From contig JAVSML010024709.1 in the NCBI GenBank assembly GCA_038503035.1, forward strand, positions 533,597 to 597,596: a stretch of DNA of 64,000 bases, read 5' to 3'. Below, piece after piece: positions 10,900 to 21,240 of this stretch. Below the pieces are notes generated by a model. The model worked only from the letters and a program-made list of their open reading frames with translations, did not search any database and was not told where the DNA came from. How positions within the stretch are numbered: the stretch's first letter is position 1; each line of letters opens with the position of its first letter. A program made the translations under genes and the position numbers. Source of the DNA: Crocodylus rhombifer. Its lineage: Eukaryota; Chordata; Crocodylia; Crocodylidae.

Positions 10900-13100
10900 C
10901 TGTAACCTAATTTTATTACTGTAGACTTCCTCAAAGGCATGAGGCACTTACCATACTGTAGCTGCCTCCCAGTCCTTGCTTTTGTTGTTAAATGCTTGGT
11001 CTTTGAGTTCAAATATAGGCCCATTTGCTGCCCTGAATTACCAGAGTCTGAGAAGACCAGAATGTATCATTTAGAAGAGCATAAAATATTAGGTTAATTT
11101 TAAAAATTAGTGATTGTGGTCAGTGAGTTCATCGGCTAATACTAAACTGAATCTACTCCTGATTTTAATTTAATAAAACGCAGGCTAAGTGATTTGACTT
11201 ATCTTTGTCCAGATGTCTTGAACAAGTCAGGAAAGAAGCAAAGTTAACCTATGGTCTGTAGCTTGTATCCATACCTTAAAAAGGTCTCTTAAAGCCCTTT
11301 TTTTAAGCTAAAGAATTGCCTTCCTGGCATCATCAAGTGTCCCTTAATCTAGAACTTGAACTTTAAAAGGGCCTGATAAGTCCACAGGTCTCAAATACAT
11401 TATTGGAATATAATTGGAAATAAGTTCTCATTTTTTTAACCAAACTATTAGCACAAATGCAAAAGAAATTATTTTTATTACAATCTAGCAGAAGGAACAA
11501 ACTGTATATTGTATTATCCAGAATAATACTGAAGTCTTTTTAGTGACACATCTTTACTGGAAAAGAGATGTAATATAGAAAAGAGATAAAATAACAGGTA
11601 GATTTATTGAAGGTGGGAAGTGGAAAGTACAGATAGCAGCATTAAAGATATTCATATAGTAAGGTTTTCCCCAATTACACAATTGGTATACTATGTAAAG
11701 GAAATAACTTTCTTCATTTACAGGGTAAGAATAAGATTGTTAAAATGATCATGAAATTAATCATCTGAGGCCAGAACACCTGGAAATTTGGGTAGGACAA
11801 CCTAAAACCAGAAGGAAAAATTACAGTTACTAGCTGTATGGCTATTTTCATCAAACCATGCAGTCATAAGCAATTGGTTAATGGTTTGTTTCAATCAGAA
11901 TTTTTTTTGAACTGCCCTGGTTTAGAAACTTAGCTGGAAATATAGCACAAGAATATACCTCTTGCATGAGATTAAGAAACTTTTTTGCTTTAGTGGTACA
12001 GATAACATGAGGAATCTAGTCAAGTACTGATGAACTAGGAGATAAGTATAAGAAAATGAGTGGTTAAAATATTTTATTTTACTAAGACAGGAAACCCAAA
12101 GACTAATGATTTAGGGGAGAATAATTTAGAGAGAAGAACAGGACCACTGTAAACTAAGAGGTGTCTACATTGACTAATACAATAAATGAATAAAAAGGTC
12201 AAGAGCACACAGACTATTTCCTACCTCTTTTACAGTGACTTGAAGAAAAGGACAAAAATAATGGGTCCTAAGATCCATGAAGATAAAATTAAGATTTTTA
12301 AGATGATGAGATGATCTTGGACATTTTTATTAAGTAGTCAATAGCCACAGATATTAACAACCTGGCAGTTTAAACATGTAGTAGCATTAATTACTAATAG
12401 ATACTTGATCAGCAAGGGAATTAAAACATGGGTACAGAGCAGGTTTGCTAGCATCCCCTCCATGCAGAGAATGCCTAGCTCCAAATATATGCTGAGAAAG
12501 AACAAACTTTAGGTGACTATGCAAGATAATTATAAGGCTTATTGCTTTATATGAATGTGACAACTGTACTCTTACTAAGAAGAAAGAAATAACTTCTAAA
12601 AGATTTTAATGTAATTGGGACAAAAAATTGGGATCAGTATAGTTCTCTAGAAGTATGAAGGGGCCTGTAACTTTCATTTTTAGATTAAGGCTCCTGTACA
12701 CTGTCAAAGGAGCTTTAGGCTTTCATTTAGTTGAAGCCTCAGTGAATTCAAATGTGTTGAGTTATTTTTCTCAGTTTAACCTAACTTAGAGCATGAGCAC
12801 ACTGCAGAACAGCAAAGTTCCACGCTCTTGCCATCGGCCCAACATCTGCTTTGGCGCTTGTATCCAGTTGTTGCACCAAAAATCTTTCACATCTCATGAT
12901 TCAAGCACCACAGCTCATGGCATTCTATGCTTGCTGTTACAGGGTGCTGTGGAACAACTTATTACCCCCACAGAGAACTGTGGATGAAAATGACCTGCAT
13001 TTCTGACCTGCATTTCTGATTGGGCCTTTAAGCATTGTAAATTAGGTCTTTGCATGAACTCAAGTGCCGCAATGTCTACCTCTTAAATAACTTAGTACTC
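10900..13100. other. Intergenic, no gene seen
   Basis: A/T-rich sequence. No gene, RNA or repeat structure was recognised. Confidence 0.5.
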
Positions 13101-13103
13101 ACA

Positions 13104-13315
13104 GGGTGCATCTACACATCACCCTACAGCAACATAGAGATCACATGAGTCTAAACGTGATTGGCAGCTATGTTGCCATAGCAGTGCACTCCCCTATTCT
13201 AGCATGCCACTGCAGCAATGTAGTGGCAAAATCTAACCATGTACCATGCGCACAGCGCAGCACAGGCAGTTACTGTGCCATGCTTTAGTACTTTCAAAAT
13301 GTCATCTAAACTAAT
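13104..13315 (+). mobile_element. MITE-like element beginning GGGTGCATCTACACAT
   Basis: The left end matches the terminal motif of the palindromic MITE family. The interior has the typical 'cat/gca' alternation without coding sequence. The right end is not clear; CATCTAAACTAATCC near 13300 may mark it. Confidence 0.4.
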
Positions 13316-13394
13316 CCTCTGCCTGAGGCAGGATCACCCCTATCATCTTGTACAAGTCCATTGTTTAACTTATTGGTAAAACTATACAGTCAAC

Positions 13395-14720
13395 CGTGAC
13401 ACAGCTACAAGACATAACATCTTAACATGCCTTGGGTAAAACAGGGAGACTGGCAGCCAATGTCCTGCCACTGCAAAGATTGTTAAAATATGCTCAAGAG
13501 ATGCAGGGAAGAGAGCCAACCCCCCACAATCCATTTCAATCTGACTGTGGGGTAAAATTCATTCCTGACCCCAAATATAACAATCAGGCTGACCCTGAGC
13601 AGAGGGACAAGAACCTCTCTAACCAAAAAATCTCATGGTTTAAGTCCCAGCAGGAGCAAAGACACAGCCCAAGTAAAATCCCCAATTTTGGCCGCAGCCA
13701 ACACCAACTGCCTCTGAGGAATGGGGAAAAAAAGAAACGAAAAAACAAAAACATGGCATGTAGTAGCAGGAGGGGAAGAAAATTTCTTCCCAGCCCCTTG
13801 TGGCAACAAGCAAAGTCCAGAAGTGTGGGAAATATCCATAATAAAACATAGGCATAACTACTTCTAGATCATCCCTGACCAAAGCTTATCCAATGTTTCC
13901 TTGAACACCTCCAGTGATGGAGATTCCACAGCTTTCCTAGGCAGTCTACTCCACTGCTCCAACAGTGAAGAAGTCCTTCCTGACATCTGATGCAAAACTA
14001 CATTGCTGCATCTTCAAGCCATTAGCCTGCTTCCTGCTCTCTGCAGAAAGAGAGAAGAGGTGTTTTTCTTCTTCTTTATGGCAACAATTTAGATATTAGA
14101 AGACCACTAACATGCCCTCTCTTGAGCCCCCCCCTTTTTTTTTTTACAAGCTGAACATCACTATTTCTTTCAATCACTCCTCATATGTCTTACGTTCCAA
14201 GTCCTTTATCATTTTTGTCACCCACCTCTGGACCTTCTCCAACTTCTCCACATCCTTTTAAGAATGTGGAGCCCAAAACTGCACACTATACTCTAGATGG
14301 GGCCTAAACAGTGTTGAGTAAAGAAGTACTATCAACTCCTTTGTCCTGCATTTAATGCACCCTAAAACCACATTTACATTTTGTGCAGCTACATCACACT
14401 GCAGACTCATACTGAGTCTGCGATCTACCAAGATTTCCAATTCCTTCTCTGTAGTGCTGGCATCCAGCCAGGTGTCACCTATTTTATATTTGTATTTTTG
14501 ATTATTCATCCTGAGGTATAGGATCTTGTATTTGTCAGCACTGAACAATGCTGTTAACTCCAGCAGATGTCCAATCTGTCCGGATCCTCCTATTCTTCAC
14601 TTCTGTCCTCCAGTGTGTTTGCAGTCCTTCTCAATTTCATGTCGTCTGCAAATTTATTCCAGTTCTCAGTTCCAGCATCCAGTATAATCCTTAAACCAGA
14701 GTTAAGATGAGTGTAAGATT
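13395..14720 (-). mobile_element. CR1 LINE, 3' portion, minus strand
   Basis: Read on the minus strand, 14548-14258 encodes the end of a CR1 reverse transcriptase: DKYKILYLRMNNQKYKYKIG, then TEKELEILVDRRLSMSLQCD, then RPHLEYSVQFWAP, which is the CR1 'EKDLGVLVD...VRPHLEYCVQFWAP' block. The following minus-strand sequence (about 14240-13862) matches the C-terminal and 3' part of CR1, with the 'LEKVQ...' region recognisable from GACCTTCTCCAACTTCTCCA on the plus strand. Frameshifts and an A10 tract (T10 on the plus strand near 14140) interrupt it. The stretch at 13395-13861 looks like an extended 3' region; that limit is uncertain. Confidence 0.75.
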
Positions 14721-15835
14721 CACCTTAGGACACTGAACAGGTTGGTAACAACTAGGGTACTCCTCTGGAACAGAAAACTTCCCCAATACAAACCCTTACT
14801 CTGAATTATATTGCTTACAGATGTGAACCTGAATTGTTTGCGTCTTCAACCAATAGAAGGTTCTGGGGACAAATGCATGCATGCACACTGGCTGCATCTG
14901 GTTTAGGCATGTCCAAAAGGTACCCACAGGATTGAGCTGCACCAGGGTGAGAAGCATTCCTCTCCCCAGTACAGAAAAGAAAGATAAGATGCGTCTTAAC
15001 TAGGTTTTCATCAGCTGATCACAGAATTATAAAAGCATTCCTTTATTGTTTGTCTTACCATGAAGCCAGCTGCTTTTAAAGGCTAAATAATGTGACTTTC
15101 TTTAGTTCTAGGATCTTCAGGGAGTTGTGATCGCTGGGTTTTATCTTGCAAATGTCAATTGAAGAAACTGAAGCAGCAGTACAGATATGCTTTATTTGGG
15201 TTTTCAGCATTATTCTAAATTTTAAAAGAAGATATTATAGAAATGTAAGAAAGAAAAAAAAATATGTGCCACTTCCAGGAATAAGTTGTTTCCCTGGTAC
15301 TAACAGAGAAAAAAGACTTAGTATCAGTTTTTTCCGACAGATGAACAACATATAGTGCAAAGCTTCCGCTTATTCACAGCCTCATTGGTATTAGTATTTA
15401 TAGTGTTAGTGGATCATACATCGTGCTGTACCTTTAAGTCAGCACCTTAAACTGACAAAGGGATTAGCATTTGTCTTCTATGTGAGAATAAGAGCACAGC
15501 AATTACAATTCCACAGAGATTTTGTGAATATAACCAAATGCCACAGGGATTACTTAATAGGCCTCCTAGCTACCTTTTCTTCTTGAGTGTTATATTTGCA
15601 CACCAAAAAAATGTTTACAAAATACATTCCTAACAAAACCATTTGCTGTTAAGATTTTAGTAGTCAGAGAAAAACAAGTGATCCTGCAAGAAACTGAGTC
15701 TGTTACATAAAAGATACTTTAAATAATACTTCATTTTTTGATTATAAGAAAGACGAATTTTAACAAATGCAGTTATCAGTATGTCTCAGGGGAATGCTAA
15801 TGCAGTTTTTGGCTCTGTACTTGTTAGGTGAAATG
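14720..15835. other. Intergenic, no gene seen
   Basis: A/T-rich sequence. No recognisable feature beyond short random frames. Confidence 0.5.
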
Positions 15836-15840
15836 TAGTC

Positions 15841-16212
15841 CAGGGATTGGCAACCCCCAGCACACATACCAGAACATGGCACATGAAGTCATTTTGCGTG
15901 GCATATCACAACTGGCCCAGGCTCTGGGCAGGCTTCTGCTACCAGCCACGGATTATTGGCTGCTCACTGCAGGCAGCAGGAAAGCTGCAAGCAGCTGCAC
16001 CAGGGTCCATGGAGCCCTGGCTCATCTTGTTGTCAGCACCGGGTGCATGGGTACCTCAGGGCAGATGGCAGGGAAAGGGCCCAGGCTGCACTACTATAAT
16101 AAGGATTAGGCCCCTCATCACTCCCCTGCCATCTGCCTGGGGCATGCCAACATCTTACAAGTTGAGGTTGCAGTGGTTTTTGGCACTGCCAAAAAAATGT
16201 TGCTGAGTCCCA
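15841..16212 (+). mobile_element. hAT-type element fragment
   Basis: The left end CAGGGATTGGCAACCCCCAG resembles the terminal repeat of a widespread vertebrate hAT group that starts CAGGGGTCGGCAACC. The following GGCACATGAAG and GGCATATCACAACTGGCCC fit the same family. No transposase is present and no clear right terminal repeat was found. Confidence 0.45.
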
Positions 16213-16489
16213 ATGTAGCCCAATCCAGGAACAATGGAAAGGTGACATCTTGATCAAGCTACATCAGTAAGTCTAGATGGTCACTATCCAAAGCTTAAGT
16301 CACAAAAAAAAACAAAAAACCAAAACACCGAAAACAAAAAACAGATCAGGAAAATTAATTCCCTTCCCCATTTTTCCTCATTGGAAGACTGCTACTATCA
16401 ACACCAATCTCTGAAGCTTACTATCTAAGTAATGTTTATTATGTCATCCTTCTCCCCGAATTTCTTAGTGACACTAAATTTAGTCACAT

Positions 16490-18060
16490 AGGGCTCCTAT
16501 ACATGTGCAGGGAGGCTGCTCCAATGCACTGTAGTTACAGCACATTGGAGCAGGCTCAATTAATCAAGTCTGCTGAAGCATGGTAATTACCAAGGATCTG
16601 GGTTTCCCCACAGAAAAAGAAGGAAAAAAAAATCACACAGATTTCCCCTTTCACCTGAGAAAAATGTGGGGTTTTCATTTTAACAGAGAGACACTTGGAT
16701 TTTGCAGTTTTGCACAGAGTGTCTGCAGGCTAGCAGAGCTCCAGCCTGCAAGGGGCTGTAGGGAATGGAAGGAAGGTGGTCAGGCAGGGCGTGCCATGTG
16801 CATGTATATGCACATGGTTGCCAGGATTCCTGGAGAGTAGCTCCCGGTAAATCTGGCATGGGGGGAGTGGGGATTGAGGCCCCCATAGGGAGGGAGGGAA
16901 GGAGTTGGGCATGGCTGGGGCTGGGGCTGCTGCCCAGCCAGGCAGTACCTGTGGCTTGGGGCCCACAGCCAGAATGCATGGCCACAGAGCCCCAGCAGGG
17001 AATGGGACAGAGCTGCAGGTGGTTTATCTGGGGGGTAGTTGGGGGCTGGCTCCCTGTCACTGCATGCACTCCCAGAAGAGAGGGGCACCCATGACCCCTA
17101 GATCTGTGTGCAGAGCAAGAGCAAGTGCAGGCTACCTGCTGTGGGCTGAGGCTTCTTACCCTGCTGCCCTCCCCCAGGGCCTCTGCAGCCCAGCAGGAGG
17201 GACCCAGTGTGGTGGGGCAGAGTGGATCCAGACAAGGAACCTCATTCCCACTGTGAGCCCCATGCTGCCCGGGCAAGGTGTCCCCTGCATGCTTGGCAGC
17301 AGCAGGAATGGCAGCATGGAGTTGTACCCCTTGCTGCTGTGGGATGGGCAGGCAGGGGGCATGTCATCAGAGTAGCACAGAACTCACAGTAGCAAGGAGC
17401 TTCTCTGCCCAGCCCTGCTGCACCAGGTCCCATCTGCTGAGCCACAGAGGCCCTGGGGGAGGGGGGGGTGCAGCAGGGTGTGGAGCCCAGAGTCCACAGT
17501 GGGCAATCTGCATCTGCCCCAACCTCCACCTTGCCCCACAGACAGATCTAGGGGAGGCATGTGCCCCCCTGGTACCCTAGGAGTGTGTGCAGTGGCAGGG
17601 AGCCAGCCCCCCTGCCTCAGCCAACAGCAAGAAACCCACACCTGCCCCCCTTCTGCCTCCACTCTGATCATGCTGCCCATGATGGGGAAGCTGGACTACT
17701 ATGTTCTGCTATACTGCAGCAGCCACCACCTCCCACAGGCAGCAGCCAGGGCTCAGGTGCTGCTGTGGGGGGCAGCAGGCTGTGGACCAGTCCCTGGCCC
17801 CATAACCTTAGCAGTTGGAGGGCTCTGGCAGGGCTGGGGGGAGCAGAGGTCTGTGGATGGAGGGTTAGGGGTACCAGTAGGGCTGGGGAGGCTGTGGGGA
17901 GGTAGTAAGGGGAACCAACGGGGGGGGCTAAGAAGGGAAGTAAGGGGCACCAGCAGGACAAGGGGCAGGGGTGGGGGTGGGAATGAGGAGCTTGGACCTG
18001 CATTCTGTGAGCTAAGAGGGCAGGGGGAGCTCTGATTTTCCATAATAAAAAACCCAAAAT
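16490..18060 (+). repeat. GC-rich repeat family B, copy 1
   Basis: A long G/C-rich block (about 16690-18030) flanked by A/T-rich ends. Its left end (AAGTCTGCTGAAGCATGGTAATTACCA, near 16565) and its first 600 bp align by eye with the reverse complement of 25600-26150 and 27245-27370. Shared landmarks are the TTTTGCA tract, the CTGCAGGCTAGCAGAGC block, the GGGATTGAGGCCCCCATAGGGAGG block and a TGCATGCACTCC block. Overlapping frames of up to 198 codons on both strands reflect base composition, not genes. It is a non-coding dispersed repeat of unknown class; the palindromic flank seen at 27382-27498 hints at a MITE-derived element. Confidence 0.55.
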
Positions 18061-18753
18061 TAAATACCAAAACTTATAGGCATTTAGAATTTATTTTATT
18101 ATAGCATATGAGGCACTGGTAGGCTTCCACATTTCTTTAAAATTGTAAATATATCAATAGAACATTGTGTTCAAATGATACCCACTCTGTGGCTGACTGG
18201 CATGCAGCCATTTGGGCAATTCCCACTACCCTCATCTGCACCAAGTCAGGCCTTTCTCCAAACGGCACTAACTCCGCCCCTCGCACACCTCACCAGGCAC
18301 CTTACACCAGACTGTCTCACTCTCAGGGCTTCTACTGTCACCCATTCTCAGGGCCTCTGGGGTCCTCTCACTCCCACTCTGGAGCCTCCTTCTTGGCTCC
18401 CACTACACTCCCAGGTTTTACTCAGCTGTCTGGGCAAGCCTCAGGTCCCTCCTCCAGCTTGGGCTATGCCTCTGAGCTCCTAACAAGCCTGGACTCCCCC
18501 TGTATGATCTAAGTTCCATGAAGGATGTGGGGCTGGGGTTAGGAGGTGCCTCATACTCACCTTTCAGCGGGGAGGTAACTGACTTGGCATTTCCTGGGGG
18601 CTCCCATGCCTCCAGAAGCCCCATCAGGCCACCCATCCCCAGCAGGGGGCAGTTTTAGGTCCTACCCAGGACCTGGAGCCTCCAAGCACTCCCCCTGGCT
18701 TCTGCTCTTACCTCCAGAAGCTTCATGAGCAGTAGCTCAGCCAGCTGATGTTG
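18060..18753. other. Intergenic flank of the ERV, no gene seen
   Basis: A mildly C-rich sequence. Open frames of about 100 codons on each strand (near 18165-18512 and 18636-18418) have no recognisable domain. The last four bases before the LTR (18754-18757) are the left target duplication. Confidence 0.5.
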
Positions 18754-18757
18754 CTAC

Positions 18758-19163
18758 TGTAGAAATTTTACTAACAAGATCGAAAATAATAGTGTAGCAG
18801 TTAAACTTCTACAGCAGACTCAGCCTCCAAGGACAGGCTGATAAGACTCTGCAATGACCGAATCCTATTCACTTTGAAGTCTGAAGTAAGTTTCCTCCCT
18901 ATTAGTTACCATTTCAAAACAAACATGTAGCCAAAAACCAGTTTTGAAATAATTAAGAGTTTTCCCACACTGACCTGATATTCACAGTGGAAAATTCCCA
19001 CCTGCACGCGCATCTTGTCTGTAAACTATAAATCACCTCTAACAGTTTTATTCGGGGCCTCTGAGTTCGCTCAGGGTGTCCAGCATGCTGAATAAATTTT
19101 GAGATAGACAGCGACTCTGTGTCTTTGGGAATAGCTCCGCAAGGGGTCACAAACTCCTCAACA
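18758..19163 (+). repeat. 5' LTR of the ERV
   Basis: 406 bp, TGTAGAAA...CAACA. A TATA-type box (TATAAAT, 19027-19033) and a polyadenylation signal (AATAAA, 19091-19096) are spaced as expected for a U3-R promoter and its poly(A) site. It differs from the 3' LTR at positions near 18786, 19034, 19115 and 19135. Confidence 0.93.
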
Positions 19164-19167
19164 ATTT

Positions 19168-19185
19168 TGGCGACCCAGATGGGAC
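19168..19185 (+). other. Primer binding site of the ERV
   Basis: TGGCGACCCAGATGGGAC lies 4 nt after the LTR end. The leading TGG is complementary to the universal tRNA CCA end. From memory it resembles the 3' end of arginine tRNAs at about 15 of 18 positions, so an arginine tRNA primer is a tentative suggestion. Confidence 0.7.
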
Positions 19186-19355
19186 CCCTTGTGTGCTGAC
19201 CCGGCTGCTCGTCATTCGGACCAACCTTCCCAGCCAGCATAGGTGAGTTTGTCACCATTCGGAGGACTTGGTCTGGGCATCAGGTAAGTGAGGCCCGCCG
19301 TGAGGGGTAGCTGTTCCCAGGAATTTATAGACCAGTGCGCTTAAGTCTCAGGAGG

Positions 19356-20885
19356 ATGGGACAATCGGCTTCAAACGTCCCACTGGGATCTCCTTTAGGG
19401 AGGCTTCTCCAGGTTTGGGGAGAAGGGAATCTGCCGGTGCAGTCTGGCATGGGCAGAAAGCACGCTTGTATTTTGTGTACACAGGAGTGGCCAGTCTTAA
19501 CTCAACAAGGTGCTCCGGATAAACGGTGGCCGAAATTTGGCTCATTTGATCGGTCTCGTTTGGCATTCCTTCGAATGGAATTGGTAGCTTTAAAACTCAA
19601 CAGATGGATTATTGGTACCTGTGGGCTGAATTGGCTGAAGCAGCCCCAAAACTGGTTCTTTACTCTGCCACTCCACCTCCTTATGATCCTCTGATTTCAG
19701 TCTCTGTGGAGTCTGAAGACGGACCTGAGCCTCTCTACCCTGCTCTCCCTGTCCCCGGTCAACCCCTGCCCCCTGACAAGAGCGCTGCAGCTCCTGTGGC
19801 GTCAGCGCCGGCTCCGAGCTCTGGACCCCCTGACTCCAGAGGTTTTTCTTCGGTCTGGACCTGAAGCGGGGTCCTGTGGGGGAGCCATTTTCACCCAGCC
19901 AGGGGAAGGAACACCCGAATGCGGTGGTTCAGGCTCCTTTGCGAACCTAGCCGGTCCCGTTTGTGGATGGCGGGGGCAGCTTCCAGGTTCGCCCTACTCT
20001 AATTCATGTGCCTTTCACCCGAGGGGACCTCCTCATTTTGCAACCACAAACCCCCTCTTTTCGGGAAAAACCTGATGAAGTAGGACAGACTATTTGGCGC
20101 ATAGTCCATACTTATGACCCTTCTGGATCATAAGACTCATGGATACCCTGCTGACCCCAGATGAGCGGGCTAAAGTTTTAGACTGTGTCAGGGCTGTTGT
20201 CTCAGCAGCAAACAGAGATCCTTGGCCTTCTAATGAACCTAATTGGGATTACAACACCCCCGGGGGAAGGGCATCCCTGAGGGAAGCCCAGAATGATTTA
20301 CTAGCAGGCTTTGATGAAGCGAGTAAAAAGCCTGTGAATTGGGGAAAATTCCATGCATGCAAACAGGGACCTGAGGAGCATCCGGATGCCTTCTTTACCG
20401 TTTGTGTAAGGCAGCCAAGACATACGTTCGTCTTGATGTAGATAAACCAGAGCATGTGCCTTCGCTAGTATCAGGCTTTGTAAACCAGAGTGCTCCCGAT
20501 ATCAAGGAGCATTTCTGCAGCTATACTCCAGGGCGGGAAGGAAAGAGTATGTTAGAGATAAGAAACATAGCAAGCTATGTGTTTGATGGGAGAAAGGGAA
20601 AGAAAGAAGGAAAGAAAGGAAGCTTTTAAGCTAGTAGCTGCAATGGTTGAGAGAACTGTGCACAGCATGTCAGGAAGAGGACAGAACAGGGGAAGGGGCC
20701 AGGGAGGGTTTCAACGAAGAGGATTAGGTCAGAGAAACCAGGGCGAGGGGTGGTCCACAGTTCAAAGGGCCAGTGAAGTATGTTACTACTGTAAACAACC
20801 TGGACACTTCAAACGAGAGTGTCCCCAGAGGAAGGGGATGAACATCGGAGCCATCTCAGAACAAGGGCCCCCTCCGGACCAGTGA
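19356..20885 (+). pseudogene. ERV gag pseudogene (matrix, capsid, nucleocapsid)
   Basis: Gag is the structural polyprotein of the retrovirus. The ATG at 19356 gives MGQSAS, with a glycine at position 2 suited to N-myristoylation. The frame changes near 19600-19690, where a proline-rich segment with a PPPY late-domain motif (19673-19684) follows. Capsid-like sequence starts near 20139 (block with DPWPSNEPNWDYNTPGGR), changes frame at about 20402-20441 and again near 20577-20630. The nucleocapsid holds one CCHC zinc knuckle (20781-20822, spacing C-X2-C-X4-H-X4-C) in a basic R/G-rich setting. Gag ends at TGA 20883-20885, and protease follows in the same frame. At least three frame changes make it non-functional. 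Confidence 0.88.
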
Positions 20886-21240
20886 CGCGAGGAGCCGGTG
20901 TCAAAAACTACTCACAGGGAAGAAGGACTCAATGACCCGACTGACCACCCTCACCCAGTCTGCCCTGCAGTAACTATAAATTGCAATAAGAGTGACCCTG
21001 TTGCCTCAATTCAGGTAGGAGAACAACGATATGATTGTTTAATTGACACCGGCGCTACTATGTCTATGTTATCTACAACTCCTAAGCTTGCAGGTCTAAT
21101 TGAGGAAGGAACAGAGAATGTGATGGGAGTGGGGGGGAATCGTTCAAAACTAGCAGAAGTGCCCCTACTCAAGTCCAAGTGGGACCCTTGTCGTGTGAAC
21201 ACTCCTTTTTGTTGTCTGCCTGTGCTCCTATGAATTTATT
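20886..21240 (+). pseudogene. ERV protease remnant
   Basis: This is an aspartic protease read in the same frame as the nucleocapsid, directly after the TGA at 20883. The active-site motif DTGA lies at 21045-21056 (context CLIDTGAT). The frame is lost at about 21179-21233, and the C-terminal protease block (APMNLLGWDL) continues in the pol frame. In the gammaretrovirus group, protease is made by reading through the gag stop codon, and this arrangement fits that. Confidence 0.85.

Noticed and set aside
16680..18070. Numerous frames of 60-198 codons on both strands
   Set aside because: They overlap in up to all six frames in a GC-rich repeat whose homologue at 25-27 kb does not keep any of the frames.
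20577..20640. Candidate -1 frameshift site at AGAAAGGGAAAG
   Set aside because: No canonical heptamer, and gag and pro are already in the same frame at the TGA, so no programmed shift is needed; the frame change here is more simply a lesion.
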